The notes beneath the pieces were generated by a model. That model was not told the origin of the DNA. It saw only the letters and a program-made list of their open reading frames with translations, and ran no database searches. From contig NZ_JAUTDR010000005.1 of the NCBI RefSeq assembly GCF_030649675.1, forward strand, positions 62,001 to 126,000: 64,000 nucleotides of DNA, in the 5' to 3' direction. This document shows, one piece after another, positions 1 through 9,016 of the stretch; position 1 is the first letter of the stretch, and every line of letters starts with the position of its first letter. The stretch is from Haliea sp. E1-2-M8 (GTDB taxonomy: Bacteria; Pseudomonadota; Gammaproteobacteria; Pseudomonadales; Halieaceae). A program made the position numbers and the translations under genes.

Positions 1-396
1 GCCGCCCTCCTCAATCAGGGTGAAGGGGTCGCGCTCCCAATCCTCCGGATAAGCGTCCACGACATCCATATGCGCCGAGAGAAGAATCGGTTTTTTGCCG
101 GAGCGTCCATCGCCGCGATAGCGCACCACCAGGGCAGCTGTATCGGCGTGAGGAATCACCATGACATCCTCCTGCGGGAAGCCGCCCACGAGAAAACGCT
201 GCTCGAGGAAGCTTGCAAGCCTCGGCACCTCGCCGAACCCTGCCGCCGTGCGCATCGGAATACTGTCGCGCAGAATGTCGAACGCCACGCGGTGGAAGGG
301 CACAGCCTCTTCCTCCAGTACTGCCTCCTGGGCAGTGGTGGTTGTCGCGGCCATCGCCACGGTTATCATGCCTAGCCAACGCGTTATTGCTGCCAT
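1..396 (-). CDS. M20 family metallopeptidase, N-terminal part (cut by window edge)
   Basis: Only the first 132 codons are present; the gene continues beyond base 1. The start is an ATG whose complement lies at 394-396. The first ~22 residues are a hydrophobic signal peptide, so the enzyme is probably exported. Residues around 107-120 read LLSAHMDVVDAYPEDW, which is the first metal-binding segment (His and Asp of the HxD motif) of zinc peptidases of the M20/M25/M40 family. It is the last visible gene of the long minus-strand operon, 19 bases after the amidohydrolase. It probably trims peptides or acyl-amino acids in the periplasm. The substrate and the rest of the active site cannot be seen. 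Confidence 0.85.
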   Translation of the reverse strand, partial: MAAITRWLGMITVAMAATTTTAQEAVLEEEAVPFHRVAFDILRDSIPMRTAAGFGEVPRLASFLEQRFLVGGFPQEDVMVIPHADTAALVVRYRGDGRSGKKPILLSAHMDVVDAYPEDWERDPFTLIEEGG

Positions 397-415
397 TTGT
401 AGTCTGTCCTCGCTC

Positions 416-1741
416 TCAGTTGCGTGCCGGCTCAAGGTAAACCGAGCCGCCCTTCATGACCGCGACCACGGTCTCCAAAACGGTTATATCTTCAAGTGGG
501 TTGCCTGGCACGGCAACCAGGTCGGCCCACTTGCCGGGGCCAATCGACCCGACCTGCTCTTCCCAACCCAGCATTTCAGCGGCCGACAGGGTCGCGGCGC
601 GGATCGCCTGCATCGGTGTCATACCATAGCGCACCATCCAGGCAAACTGCAGCGCGTTGTCGCCGTGAGGGTATACCCCGCTGTCGGTGCCATAGGCCAG
701 CCTGACGCCGGCCGCATGCGCCTTGCGGAAGTTTTCCCGTTGCACGTCTGCCGTGGCATCGTTCTTGGCCAACATTTCTGCCGGCCAGCCCTCCAGTCTG
801 CCCGCGCGGTCGATGTATTCCGCGTTGTAGATGTCCGCTACCAGCCAGGTGCCGCGCTCGCGCATCAATTCGATACTCTCAGCATCGAGCAGGGAGCCGT
901 GTTCAATGGAGCGCACCCCCGCGCGCACCGCGGCCTTGATACCCTCGGCACCATGGGCATGGGCGGTGACGTAAACCCCGTACTGTGCTGCCTCTGCAAC
1001 GGCGGCCCGCAGTTCTTCCTCACTGAGCTCCTGGGCACCGATTTGGGTACCCGTGGTCAGTACCGCCCCGGTAGCCAGGGTCTTGATGAACGTTGCTCCA
1101 TTCTGAATCAAGGTGCGCACCCGCTCGCGAACCTCGTCCGGTGAGCGGACCACGCCAAAGCGCAAATCCGCAGGAACCGCAACATCGAACGCCTGCCCGG
1201 TGATATCGCCAGCGCCCCCAGGTACCGTTATATAGGCACCGACCACCGCCATGCGCGGCCCGGGGACGATACCGCCATCAATGGCGTCGCGCAGGGCAAC
1301 GTCGTTGAACGCCCGCCAAACCCCCACATCGCGCACCGTGGTGAAGCCGGCCAGCAGCGTTCTTTCGGCGTGGGCCACACCCTGCAATACACTCTGTGCA
1401 GCGGTCATTTCCAGCGGTGCCAGCACGTTCGCACTCTGGGCAGAGTCCGCCAGATGCGTATGCATATCCATCAGCCCGGGCAGCACTGTCCAGGCCGACC
1501 AATCGTGCACTGTGGCATTTTCGGGCACCGCCGCGGCAGACCAGGGCTGCACCGCCAGGATCCGGCCGCCCTGAATGGTGATCATCTGGTCCGACAGCAA
1601 GCGTTCGTTGACGATATCCAGAAGACTGCCGGCACGCACGACCGATACCACCTCCCCGGCGGAACTCCCGATCAACGGCAGCAGTAACAAGAGGGCCGTC
1701 AGGACAGCCCTGCACAGCCCGGTTCTCCACCACCCAGCCAC
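416..1741 (-). CDS. Secreted metal-dependent amidohydrolase (imidazolonepropionase/prolidase-like)
   Basis: The open frame extends upstream into the TonB receptor gene. The GTG at 1741, just after the receptor's stop, is the better start: it gives a 441-residue protein beginning directly with a signal peptide (hydrophobic run at residues 11-25). The TIM-barrel amidohydrolase fold is shown by the metal-binding DMHTHLAD (His94, His96), a Lys in TFIKTLATGAV that would be the carbamylated bridging lysine, then the His-containing AHAHG and SIEHG, and the metal Asp in YGTDSG. Homologues hydrolyse Xaa-Pro dipeptides, N-acyl amino acids or cyclic amides; the actual substrate is unknown. It sits between the TonB receptor and an M20 peptidase and is very likely cotranscribed with them. 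Confidence 0.88.
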   Translation of the reverse strand: MAGWWRTGLCRAVLTALLLLLPLIGSSAGEVVSVVRAGSLLDIVNERLLSDQMITIQGGRILAVQPWSAAAVPENATVHDWSAWTVLPGLMDMHTHLADSAQSANVLAPLEMTAAQSVLQGVAHAERTLLAGFTTVRDVGVWRAFNDVALRDAIDGGIVPGPRMAVVGAYITVPGGAGDITGQAFDVAVPADLRFGVVRSPDEVRERVRTLIQNGATFIKTLATGAVLTTGTQIGAQELSEEELRAAVAEAAQYGVYVTAHAHGAEGIKAAVRAGVRSIEHGSLLDAESIELMRERGTWLVADIYNAEYIDRAGRLEGWPAEMLAKNDATADVQRENFRKAHAAGVRLAYGTDSGVYPHGDNALQFAWMVRYGMTPMQAIRAATLSAAEMLGWEEQVGSIGPGKWADLVAVPGNPLEDITVLETVVAVMKGGSVYLEPARN

Positions 1742-1745
1742 CGGC

Positions 1746-4070
1746 CTAGAATCGCTGGCCAAAGCGGATTCCGTAACGGGCAGGTCGGTTGGTGTAAATC
1801 GGCAGGTCGACAAAATTGTCCTGACTGGCAAGGATAACCGCGCGTTCGTCGAAGATATTGTCGGCGAACAGTTCCAGCGTCCAGGAACCTTTCTCGACAC
1901 CGAATGCAACGTTGACCAGATTGTAGGACGGCTGTCGTATACGGCTGCTTACGTCGAGCGAGTTCCAGCTGTCGTCAGTGTAGGACCAGGCCGTCTGGAT
2001 ATAGGCGGGGAAGCTGCCAATGTCCATGGTATAGCGGCCCGTTGCAGTCAACTTGAGCTCCGGCACGAAGGGCATTGCGGTCCCGTCGGGGGCGGTAACG
2101 ATGCCAGCGTCGCGAGCATCCTCGCCCTGAAAATAGTCCTCATCCAGTTTGGCATCGTTGTAGCTGCCGGAGAAGGTCAGGGTGAGATCCCGGGTCGCGG
2201 CAAAGCTGGTATCGAACTCAAAACCCTGGGTCCGGGCCTGCCCCACGTTGGTAATCAGGGTCAGGGGCGAAATGGCGAAGTCCAGGAAAGAGTACTGGAA
2301 GTCCTCCCATTCAAGCATGTACACCGCACCGTTGAACCGGAGGCGATTGTCGAGATAAGTGGATTTCCAGCCTATCTCATAGTTGTAAACAAAGTCCTGC
2401 TCGTAGGCCGGCGCGATCACGCCCGTCAGCGCCCGGTTCACCCCGCCGGGGCGGAAGCCCTTGGAGTAGGTGGCATACATCAGCACATCGTCGCTGAAGA
2501 CATAGGACGCATTCAGCTTCCAGGTCTCACCATCCTCTTTGACTTTCTTGTCCAGGTTGGGGTGGTCGATACACGGGTATGCCGAACAGTAAGTGGAACC
2601 GGTATTGCCGTAGTAGCCCTTGAGAGAGTTCTCCAGCTCGTAAAAGCGCATACCGGCAGTCACAGAGAGCGCAGTGGTCAGGTCATAGGTTACTTCGCCG
2701 AACAGGGCCCGGTCCTCGTCGGTGCGCAGCTGTTTGGTAACCCAGACCAGGGGCTCACCCGGAATCGGCGAAAATTCCTCGCCGGTTGGAACATCCGGCG
2801 CCAGCCAGCGAAAGTCAAAGTCGTGTTCGTGCTTCTGGTAGAAGGCACCCGCTATCCAGCGCAGGCGGCCCTCGCCGTCGGAAGAGATGCGGATCTCATG
2901 GCTCTGGCGCTTGAAGTTTTCATCGCCGGTTATGCTCTGGGTGGGATCAGCACAATCTCCCAGCTCATCATAGTAGAGGCAGTAGTAGCCGTAGTCTGCG
3001 TACAGATCCTCGAAATACTCCGCATACCAGCTATAGTCTGTGTCTGATTCGTTGTCGCGATCCAGCAGCGCACCGGCGTAGACCACATCCAGGGTGCCGA
3101 TCCGACCGTTCAGGGTCAATGTCCCCTGCACGAACTCATCGTCCGCGAATTCATCGCCAAAGCTGCGGTATTTGCGATCACCGAGATCATCCGGGCGGTG
3201 GGCCCAGACACCTTCGGACTCCTGCTTCTGGTAGGCAACGGCGGGCGTTACGGTCCAGTTTTCGTTGAGATCAATCTTCAGTGCAGCGCGCAGCCCCTGG
3301 GTCTTGACGTCATTGAAGTCGTCTTCCACGTAGGCGCTGTTGTCGATGCTGATGCCCGAGGCCGCGTAGTTGCGCTCGCCGTAGACATTGTCGATATAGC
3401 CGCCCTCTTTCTCATGCCACATGACCAGACGCAGGGCGGCGGAGTCGGACAGGGGCTGGTTGACGAACCCTTCCAGGGTATAGCCCGCTTCGCCGCCGTC
3501 CACCTGGTTGCCCGCTACGTCGTAGCCGGCAGAGAACTCCGACGGATCGGGCTGGTTGGTAATGATGCGCATGGTACCGGCCTGGCTGCTGGAGCCGTAC
3601 AGCGTACCCTGGGGGCCTGCCAGGGTTTCTATCCGCGCAATATCGTAAATGTGCAGGTCGAGCACATTGTTGATGGTCGTGATCGGCTGCTCATCCAGAT
3701 ATACCGCTACGCTGGGCTGGGACCCGGAGTGGATACCGTCACCACCGGAGGAAATACCGCGCATGTAGACCTGCGCCAGGCCCGGCGCGTAGGACACGTA
3801 GGACACGGTGGGCAGAAATTGAATGTAGTCGTCAAAGCCCTTGATATTGAGATCCTGGATCGACTTGCTGGTGAGCGCCTGCACTGCCAGCGGCACATCC
3901 TGCAGGTTGCCAGCGCGCTTGGTGGCAGTCACGATGACTTCCTCCAGCATCGCGTTCTGGCCCCAGGCCGGAGTCTGCAGGGCAGCAGAGGCTACCAGCG
4001 CGGACAGGGCCGCCTGTATCGTGTGTCGCTTCCTGATGCCGACAGGCACCTTGCGAATTGGCTTGTTCAT
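1746..4070 (-). CDS. TonB-dependent outer-membrane receptor
   Basis: The 774-residue protein has a signal peptide (about residues 1-38, ending near TPAWGQ), a TonB box EEVIVTATKR, a plug domain with the typical GPQGTLYGSSSQAGTMRI segment, and a beta-barrel ending in a C-terminal aromatic (RFGQRF). It takes up a scarce, large or charged ligand across the outer membrane using TonB-ExbBD energy. Two ATGs are six bases apart; AGAGG ends directly against the first but is well spaced for the second (4070), so the second is chosen. The upstream sulfotransferase gene ends at 4073. It resembles the large FecA/IroN-like receptor group of marine and freshwater proteobacteria. No FecR/FecI-type regulators lie next to it. 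The peptidases in the same operon suggest a peptidic or amide ligand, which is inference. Confidence 0.93.
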   Translation of the reverse strand: MNKPIRKVPVGIRKRHTIQAALSALVASAALQTPAWGQNAMLEEVIVTATKRAGNLQDVPLAVQALTSKSIQDLNIKGFDDYIQFLPTVSYVSYAPGLAQVYMRGISSGGDGIHSGSQPSVAVYLDEQPITTINNVLDLHIYDIARIETLAGPQGTLYGSSSQAGTMRIITNQPDPSEFSAGYDVAGNQVDGGEAGYTLEGFVNQPLSDSAALRLVMWHEKEGGYIDNVYGERNYAASGISIDNSAYVEDDFNDVKTQGLRAALKIDLNENWTVTPAVAYQKQESEGVWAHRPDDLGDRKYRSFGDEFADDEFVQGTLTLNGRIGTLDVVYAGALLDRDNESDTDYSWYAEYFEDLYADYGYYCLYYDELGDCADPTQSITGDENFKRQSHEIRISSDGEGRLRWIAGAFYQKHEHDFDFRWLAPDVPTGEEFSPIPGEPLVWVTKQLRTDEDRALFGEVTYDLTTALSVTAGMRFYELENSLKGYYGNTGSTYCSAYPCIDHPNLDKKVKEDGETWKLNASYVFSDDVLMYATYSKGFRPGGVNRALTGVIAPAYEQDFVYNYEIGWKSTYLDNRLRFNGAVYMLEWEDFQYSFLDFAISPLTLITNVGQARTQGFEFDTSFAATRDLTLTFSGSYNDAKLDEDYFQGEDARDAGIVTAPDGTAMPFVPELKLTATGRYTMDIGSFPAYIQTAWSYTDDSWNSLDVSSRIRQPSYNLVNVAFGVEKGSWTLELFADNIFDERAVILASQDNFVDLPIYTNRPARYGIRFGQRF

Positions 4071-4072
4071 AG

Positions 4073-5725
4073 TCATCCTCTCGAGTCAGCTGGTTTTATT
4101 GGATACCGCGCCAACAGCTCCGGGCCCAGCGCTGTAATCAGCGGCCCCAGGTGCGGTAGAAAGTGGCGCCAGTGTTCTACAGCGTCAGTGAATACAGGCT
4201 GGCGCACCTGTTCACTGCTTGCGGTGCGCACAGCGCGCTGGTTTTCATGGAAGGCAAGACAGCCGCTTTCAAATTCCAGGCCGCAATAGTCGAGAAGCTT
4301 GCGCACCTGGGGTTCAAAGTCGGCCACCAGTTCCTCGTACTGAACCCGGTGGACACGGCCTGGAAGCACGGTGTCGTAGTGGTCCATCAGTGCCACATAG
4401 TCCCGGTAGTAGTGACCGATGTCCTGCAGGCTGTAACTGAAGCGCTGGCCCCGGGCAAAATACTGTTTGAACCCGCTGAGGCAGCAGGCCAGAGGATGGC
4501 GCCGCGCATCAATGATCTTCGCTTGCGGCAGCATCAGGTGAATAAGCCCTATGTGCTCGAAGTTGTTGGGCATTTTGTCGATAAACAGCGGGGCCGCATC
4601 GCGGTAGCGCCGGGTACGGCGCAGGTACTCTTCACCCAGCTCCCGCAACTCAACGGGCCCGAGCTCCGCAAGAACTTCGGGGTAGCGCGAGTCTTCAGCG
4701 GGGCGTTGCTTCCCTCCCAGACGACGGGCCATCGCGATAATGTCGGGTAATTCCTGGGTGCCTTCGACACGGCTGTGGCTGGCAAGAATTTGCTCCAGCA
4801 GCGTCGATCCGGCCCGCGGCAGCCCGACAATGAATATCGGGTCCGCAGCATCGCAGCCGCTGCCTGCACGTTGGCTAAAAAACGCGGCGTCCTGGCTGCC
4901 GATGGTACGCTGGATCTTGTCGTGCTGCGCTGCGGCGCTATAGCTGGACTGTCGACGCCGCACCTCGTTCCCCTCCGCGTAATGGGTGAACGCCTGATCG
5001 TACTGGCCCCGGTCTTCGAGCGCCTTGGCCAGCGCAAAACTGAGCTGGGCCGCATCCTCTGGTTGCAGCCCTTTCTTGCCGAGGGCAACCCGGATGGATT
5101 CCAGTTCAGCATCTGTGAGACTCACCGTCTTCAGGTTGGCAAGCGACCAGTACGCCTCGCCGAGTTCGGGTGCCAACTCGATCGCCGTACGGTAAGCGGC
5201 GATACTGTCTTCTTGCCGACCTACCGTTTTCAGGGCGTGGCCGTAGCTCAGATAAACCTTCGGCTGCCGGGGGGCATCGGCAAGCAGGCGCTGGTAAATT
5301 GCGATGGCCTTGTCGAAGTGGGCCAGGCGTACCAGAGTCGCAGCCTGCAGAGTGCGGTAACTGGGGTTGTCTTCCTTCTGCAGCAGGGCATCGAGTTCTG
5401 CCAGTGCCTGTTCGTAGCGGGTCTGGCGGCTGAGGACAAAAGCGTAGTTGTAACGAGCCAGGTGAAAATCTGGCGCCAGTTCCAGGCACCTGACCAACAG
5501 GTTCTCGGCATCGGACCAGCGCCCCAACTTGATCGCCACATCGGCCAGCAGACGGATTGCCGTGACATCCGTCGGACACTTGTGCAGGTGCTGGCGGCAA
5601 AGCCGTTCGGTCTCGCCGATGCGACCGTCAAGCAGCGCGTCCATGGCCTCGCGCAATACTGGTGGCAGCCGCCCCAGGGACCGCTCGGTCCGAGAGCGGG
5701 ATCCGTTAGGGAGTGGAGTGGACAT
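4073..5725 (-). CDS. TPR-repeat sulfotransferase family protein
   Basis: The 550-residue protein has two parts. Residues ~20-270 are tetratricopeptide repeats (for example the segments beginning ADVAIKLGRWSDAENLL and LAKALEDRGQYDQAFTHY). Residues ~295-545 are a sulfotransferase domain with the PAPS-binding P-loop-like motif FIVGLPRAGSTLLEQIL. A strong GGAGG lies seven bases before the ATG, and the gene overlaps the end of the permease gene by 20 bases. No signal peptide is seen. Genes of this architecture recur beside TonB receptors in marine and sphingomonad-like bacteria, but their acceptor is generally not known. It may sulfate a peptide, sugar or tyrosine side chain linked to the imported ligand or to the receptor. 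Confidence 0.9.
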   Translation of the reverse strand: MSTPLPNGSRSRTERSLGRLPPVLREAMDALLDGRIGETERLCRQHLHKCPTDVTAIRLLADVAIKLGRWSDAENLLVRCLELAPDFHLARYNYAFVLSRQTRYEQALAELDALLQKEDNPSYRTLQAATLVRLAHFDKAIAIYQRLLADAPRQPKVYLSYGHALKTVGRQEDSIAAYRTAIELAPELGEAYWSLANLKTVSLTDAELESIRVALGKKGLQPEDAAQLSFALAKALEDRGQYDQAFTHYAEGNEVRRRQSSYSAAAQHDKIQRTIGSQDAAFFSQRAGSGCDAADPIFIVGLPRAGSTLLEQILASHSRVEGTQELPDIIAMARRLGGKQRPAEDSRYPEVLAELGPVELRELGEEYLRRTRRYRDAAPLFIDKMPNNFEHIGLIHLMLPQAKIIDARRHPLACCLSGFKQYFARGQRFSYSLQDIGHYYRDYVALMDHYDTVLPGRVHRVQYEELVADFEPQVRKLLDYCGLEFESGCLAFHENQRAVRTASSEQVRQPVFTDAVEHWRHFLPHLGPLITALGPELLARYPIKPADSRG

Positions 5726-7007
5726 CCGTCACCTCCAGCGCTGGCGAGCGAACACGTGATCGGCGCCAAAAGACGGCGCAGCCAAGCGCCAGATACACGA
5801 GCGCGCCAGTGGTCCGGGTCAGGGAATCCTGCGCTACAAATGCAAGGAAGAAGCCCGACACCAGTATCAGACCCCAACCGACGAAGAGCATACTCCGGGG
5901 GCCAAGTCGCAACGGTGCGTTGTCGAACTCAGTCGAATGGGTGTACAGACGCAGTAGCGCAATCCCCACCAGCACCTGGAAGATCAGCGTGAACGCTGAC
6001 ACCCACACCGCATACCCGATTACGGTTTCCCCCAGCCCGAGGCACAGCAGGGACAACAGCCCGGCCAGCAGGACGCTGCGGCCCGTGCTGCCGTTGGCAA
6101 CCAGCCAGCGCGGCAGGCAGCCATCCGCAGCCATGGCATAAATATCGCGGGACGCCACCAGCAGCAGCGCGTTCACCGAGGTCGCTGCGGCGCCAAGAAT
6201 GGCCAGCGTCACCAGCAGGCCACCGACGCTGCCGAACAGGTCCAGCGCTACCACCCGGACCGGTGCTGCTGTAGCACCGAGCGTCTGCCAGGGCATAACA
6301 CCGACGAGGGTCAGGGCGAGGGCGACATACGTCACTACAACCAGCACAAAGCTGATTGCCAGCGCCCGCGGAATAGTGCGCGCCGGGTCGCGAATTTCGC
6401 CGGCCAGCTCCATGACCGCCATAAAGCCGCCGTAGGAGAAGAACGCCGGAACCGCAGCGAAGATCACCGGGTACCAGCCCGCAGGGGCGAAGGGGCGCAG
6501 ATTGGCCGGCTCTGCCTCGCCCAACCCGACACCGATCACCAGCACCAGTGCCAGCATGAAGCCCAGCACCAGCAGCCCCTGTACCCGCACCATGAGTCCG
6601 GCACCACCCAGATTCAGCAGGGTGAACAGCACGATCACCAGCGCCGCCACCAGCAGTGCATTGGCACCCGGAACCAGCGCGACAAAGTATTCGGCAAAGC
6701 CGAGCGCGATCAGGACGATGGCCAGGACAAACACCGCCAACATCAGCCAAATCCCGATGAAGCCCGCAAACGGGCTCAACAGGCGCGAGATGGCAACGTA
6801 GCCCGCTCCCACCCTGGGAAACACGACCCCGAGCTGCGCCGCCGCAACACAGGAGAAGGCGGCGATGATCGCCGCCAGCATATAGGACACAACCACCGCG
6901 GGGCCGGCACTGCCCGCCAGCGACCCGGGCAAAATAAAGATACTGGCACCGATGACATAACCCACCAGGGTTGCAATAACGGCGAGCAGACCCAGGTTGC
7001 GGGTCAC
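5706..7007 (-). CDS. APC superfamily amino acid permease
   Basis: The 433-residue protein is almost entirely hydrophobic with about 12 membrane segments. It opens with the APC-family signature GYVIGASIFILPGSLAG in the first helix. It would import an amino acid or small amine across the inner membrane by proton or cation coupling. It starts with a GTG overlapping the TGA of the S9 peptidase (GTGA), so translation is coupled. Its position between hydrolase genes and the TonB receptor suggests that it brings the released amino acid into the cytoplasm. The specificity cannot be read from the sequence. Confidence 0.9.
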   Translation of the reverse strand: MTRNLGLLAVIATLVGYVIGASIFILPGSLAGSAGPAVVVSYMLAAIIAAFSCVAAAQLGVVFPRVGAGYVAISRLLSPFAGFIGIWLMLAVFVLAIVLIALGFAEYFVALVPGANALLVAALVIVLFTLLNLGGAGLMVRVQGLLVLGFMLALVLVIGVGLGEAEPANLRPFAPAGWYPVIFAAVPAFFSYGGFMAVMELAGEIRDPARTIPRALAISFVLVVVTYVALALTLVGVMPWQTLGATAAPVRVVALDLFGSVGGLLVTLAILGAAATSVNALLLVASRDIYAMAADGCLPRWLVANGSTGRSVLLAGLLSLLCLGLGETVIGYAVWVSAFTLIFQVLVGIALLRLYTHSTEFDNAPLRLGPRSMLFVGWGLILVSGFFLAFVAQDSLTRTTGALVYLALGCAVFWRRSRVRSPALEVTDVHSTP

Positions 7008-9016
7008 GGCGCGGGTGTCGCTGCCAGCCAGCGCTGGTACCAGTCAAGGTTACGCTGCATGCGATCGCGCAGGTAGCTGGGGACCTGCAGCGAGTGGTTT
7101 TGCTCGGGGTAGATAACCAGCTGGGTGGGCACCCCCAGTGAGCGCAGGGCCTGGTACATCTGCAGGCTGCCGCTGCAGGGCACATTGAGGTCGCTCCCGG
7201 CACACTGGTACAGGGTCGGCGTGGTGATCCGGTCGGCATTGAGGAACGGATAGCTGGCGCGATCGTAGTTTTCGCGGTTGGACCAGGGGGTGCCCAGCTC
7301 CAGCTCGTACTCACGGGAATACTGGTCGAGCCCGTAGCTACCGTAAATGTTGGAAACCCCGGCACCGCTGACCGCTGCCCGGAACCTGCTGTCAGCGGCG
7401 ATCATTGAATTGGTCAGGATGGCGCCATAACTCCAGCCACCAACGCCCAGACGCGACGGGTCGATAATGCCCTGCCCCTGCAGATACTCGACCCCGGCGT
7501 GGATATCGCTGACATCGACATTACCCCAGTCTGCGTAAATGGCAGCGGCAAAATCGAAGCCCTTGCCGGAGGAGCCGCGCGGATTGATCCCCACCACCGC
7601 GAAGCCCGCAGCGGCATACAGCTGCCAGTCGACCATGAACTCGTGACTGAACTGGTACACCGGACCACCGTGCAGGCGGAAAATCGTGGGCAAGGGGATA
7701 GCCGGGTCCGCGTCCGCCGGCAGCACCAGAAAACCATCCAGGCTGTGACCATCGTTCTCGAAACTGAACGTCCGCGTGACGGCGAGCTGTACCTCGTCCA
7801 GCCACGCATTGTGCTGGGTCAGGGGACGCAGGGTCTCCCCTTCCACGGCGAACAGCTCAAAGGGCCGGTTATCGGTGCTGTCCAATAACACCAGGTGGTC
7901 ATCTTCGCCACCCAGGGCAAAATCGAGCGCAAACCGCTTGCCCGTGCTGAGACGGGTCATGTCGCCATTGTCGCTGTCTATCCGCACCAGCCAGGTGGAC
8001 AAGGGGTCCTCCTGCAGCGCATAGATATAGCGGCCATCCGCCGACCACTTGGGCACAAAGAAATTGCGGTCGACGCGTGCCAGGGGGCGGTTGGTAGCGG
8101 TCGCAAGGTCCGCTACCGTCAGCTGCCAGGGCGCGTAGTAGATCCACTTGCTGGCGCCACTTTGCAGCCAGGCCAACTGCTTGCTGTCCGGGGACCAGGC
8201 GGGTGGCGACATCCAGTAGGGGTCGACGTCGGTGCCATCGAAATCGCTGATACGACGGGGCGCGCCCTCCCCGCTGGCGGGGATGACAAAGACATCGGAG
8301 TCCATGTTGCGGTCGGGATCATTACCTTTGTCTTTCGACACGTAGGCAATATAGCGTCCATCGGGAGACCAGCTGGGCAGCCAGTGGTCCTGATCGCCCC
8401 GGGTAAGCTGGCGCGTGGCACCGCCCTGGAGATCCACAATGGATAGCTGCCGGCGCGCACCCGCCAGATAGCCAACGCCGTCCTCGAGGAACTGGAAGCG
8501 CTCAATGACCACCGGCGCTGCAGTGCCCGCGGCATTGGGTTCAGCGCCGCCGACAAAAGACGCCACTACCAGCTGCGAACTGTCCGGCGCCCAGTCGTAG
8601 TCAACCACGCCACCGGCCATCGCGGTAAGCTGACGCACCTCACCGCCCCTGCGATCCAGCAGGAACACCTGACTGTAGGCTTCGTCACCCGCCGCCTCGA
8701 GATAAGCAAGGTAGCGCCCATCGGGGCTGAACTTCGGCGTCGAGGCGCTGACGCTGTCCACTGCCGTCAGCTGACGCGGTTCGCCGCCCGCCCAGGGCAC
8801 CTGCCACACATCGCTGACAATCGCATCCTGCTCCAGGTTGTGCACGGACACGACATAAGCGACTTGCTTGCCGTCCGGCGACACTGCAGGCTCCGAGACA
8901 TCGGCTACGGCATGGATATCGTCGACGCTCAGGGGCCGCAGCCCGGCGCTCTGTCCCAGGGGCGGATAACACAGTACCAGGCAGACCAGAGCCACCATCT
9001 TGTTGCGCAGATTCAT
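7004..9016 (-). CDS. S9 family prolyl oligopeptidase / acylaminoacyl peptidase-like, exported
   Basis: The protein is 670 residues with a signal peptide (hydrophobic to about residue 24). Residues ~30-400 carry repeated WD40/PD40-like strands of the type SPDGRYLAYL and WSPDGRYIAYV, forming the beta-propeller lid. Residues ~420-665 are an alpha/beta-hydrolase domain with the nucleophile elbow GGWSYG, an oxyanion-side LHGGP, and a late histidine in PEQNHSLQ that completes the Ser-Asp-His triad. It cleaves short peptides, often after proline or from blocked N-termini. Relatives beside TonB receptors include lasso-peptide isopeptidases, but no lasso precursor was seen here. The ATG overlaps the preceding TGA by four bases. 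Confidence 0.92.
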   Translation of the reverse strand: MNLRNKMVALVCLVLCYPPLGQSAGLRPLSVDDIHAVADVSEPAVSPDGKQVAYVVSVHNLEQDAIVSDVWQVPWAGGEPRQLTAVDSVSASTPKFSPDGRYLAYLEAAGDEAYSQVFLLDRRGGEVRQLTAMAGGVVDYDWAPDSSQLVVASFVGGAEPNAAGTAAPVVIERFQFLEDGVGYLAGARRQLSIVDLQGGATRQLTRGDQDHWLPSWSPDGRYIAYVSKDKGNDPDRNMDSDVFVIPASGEGAPRRISDFDGTDVDPYWMSPPAWSPDSKQLAWLQSGASKWIYYAPWQLTVADLATATNRPLARVDRNFFVPKWSADGRYIYALQEDPLSTWLVRIDSDNGDMTRLSTGKRFALDFALGGEDDHLVLLDSTDNRPFELFAVEGETLRPLTQHNAWLDEVQLAVTRTFSFENDGHSLDGFLVLPADADPAIPLPTIFRLHGGPVYQFSHEFMVDWQLYAAAGFAVVGINPRGSSGKGFDFAAAIYADWGNVDVSDIHAGVEYLQGQGIIDPSRLGVGGWSYGAILTNSMIAADSRFRAAVSGAGVSNIYGSYGLDQYSREYELELGTPWSNRENYDRASYPFLNADRITTPTLYQCAGSDLNVPCSGSLQMYQALRSLGVPTQLVIYPEQNHSLQVPSYLRDRMQRNLDWYQRWLAATPAP

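Noticed and set aside
1575-3047. Long open plus-strand frame opposite the TonB receptor
   Set aside because: It mirrors the codon pattern of a clear receptor gene on the other strand. In GC-rich DNA such shadows are expected, and the translation has no recognisable domain.
7004-9016. Lasso peptide isopeptidase
   Set aside because: The S9 peptidase sits near a TonB receptor, but no lasso precursor, B or C protein was seen in the window.
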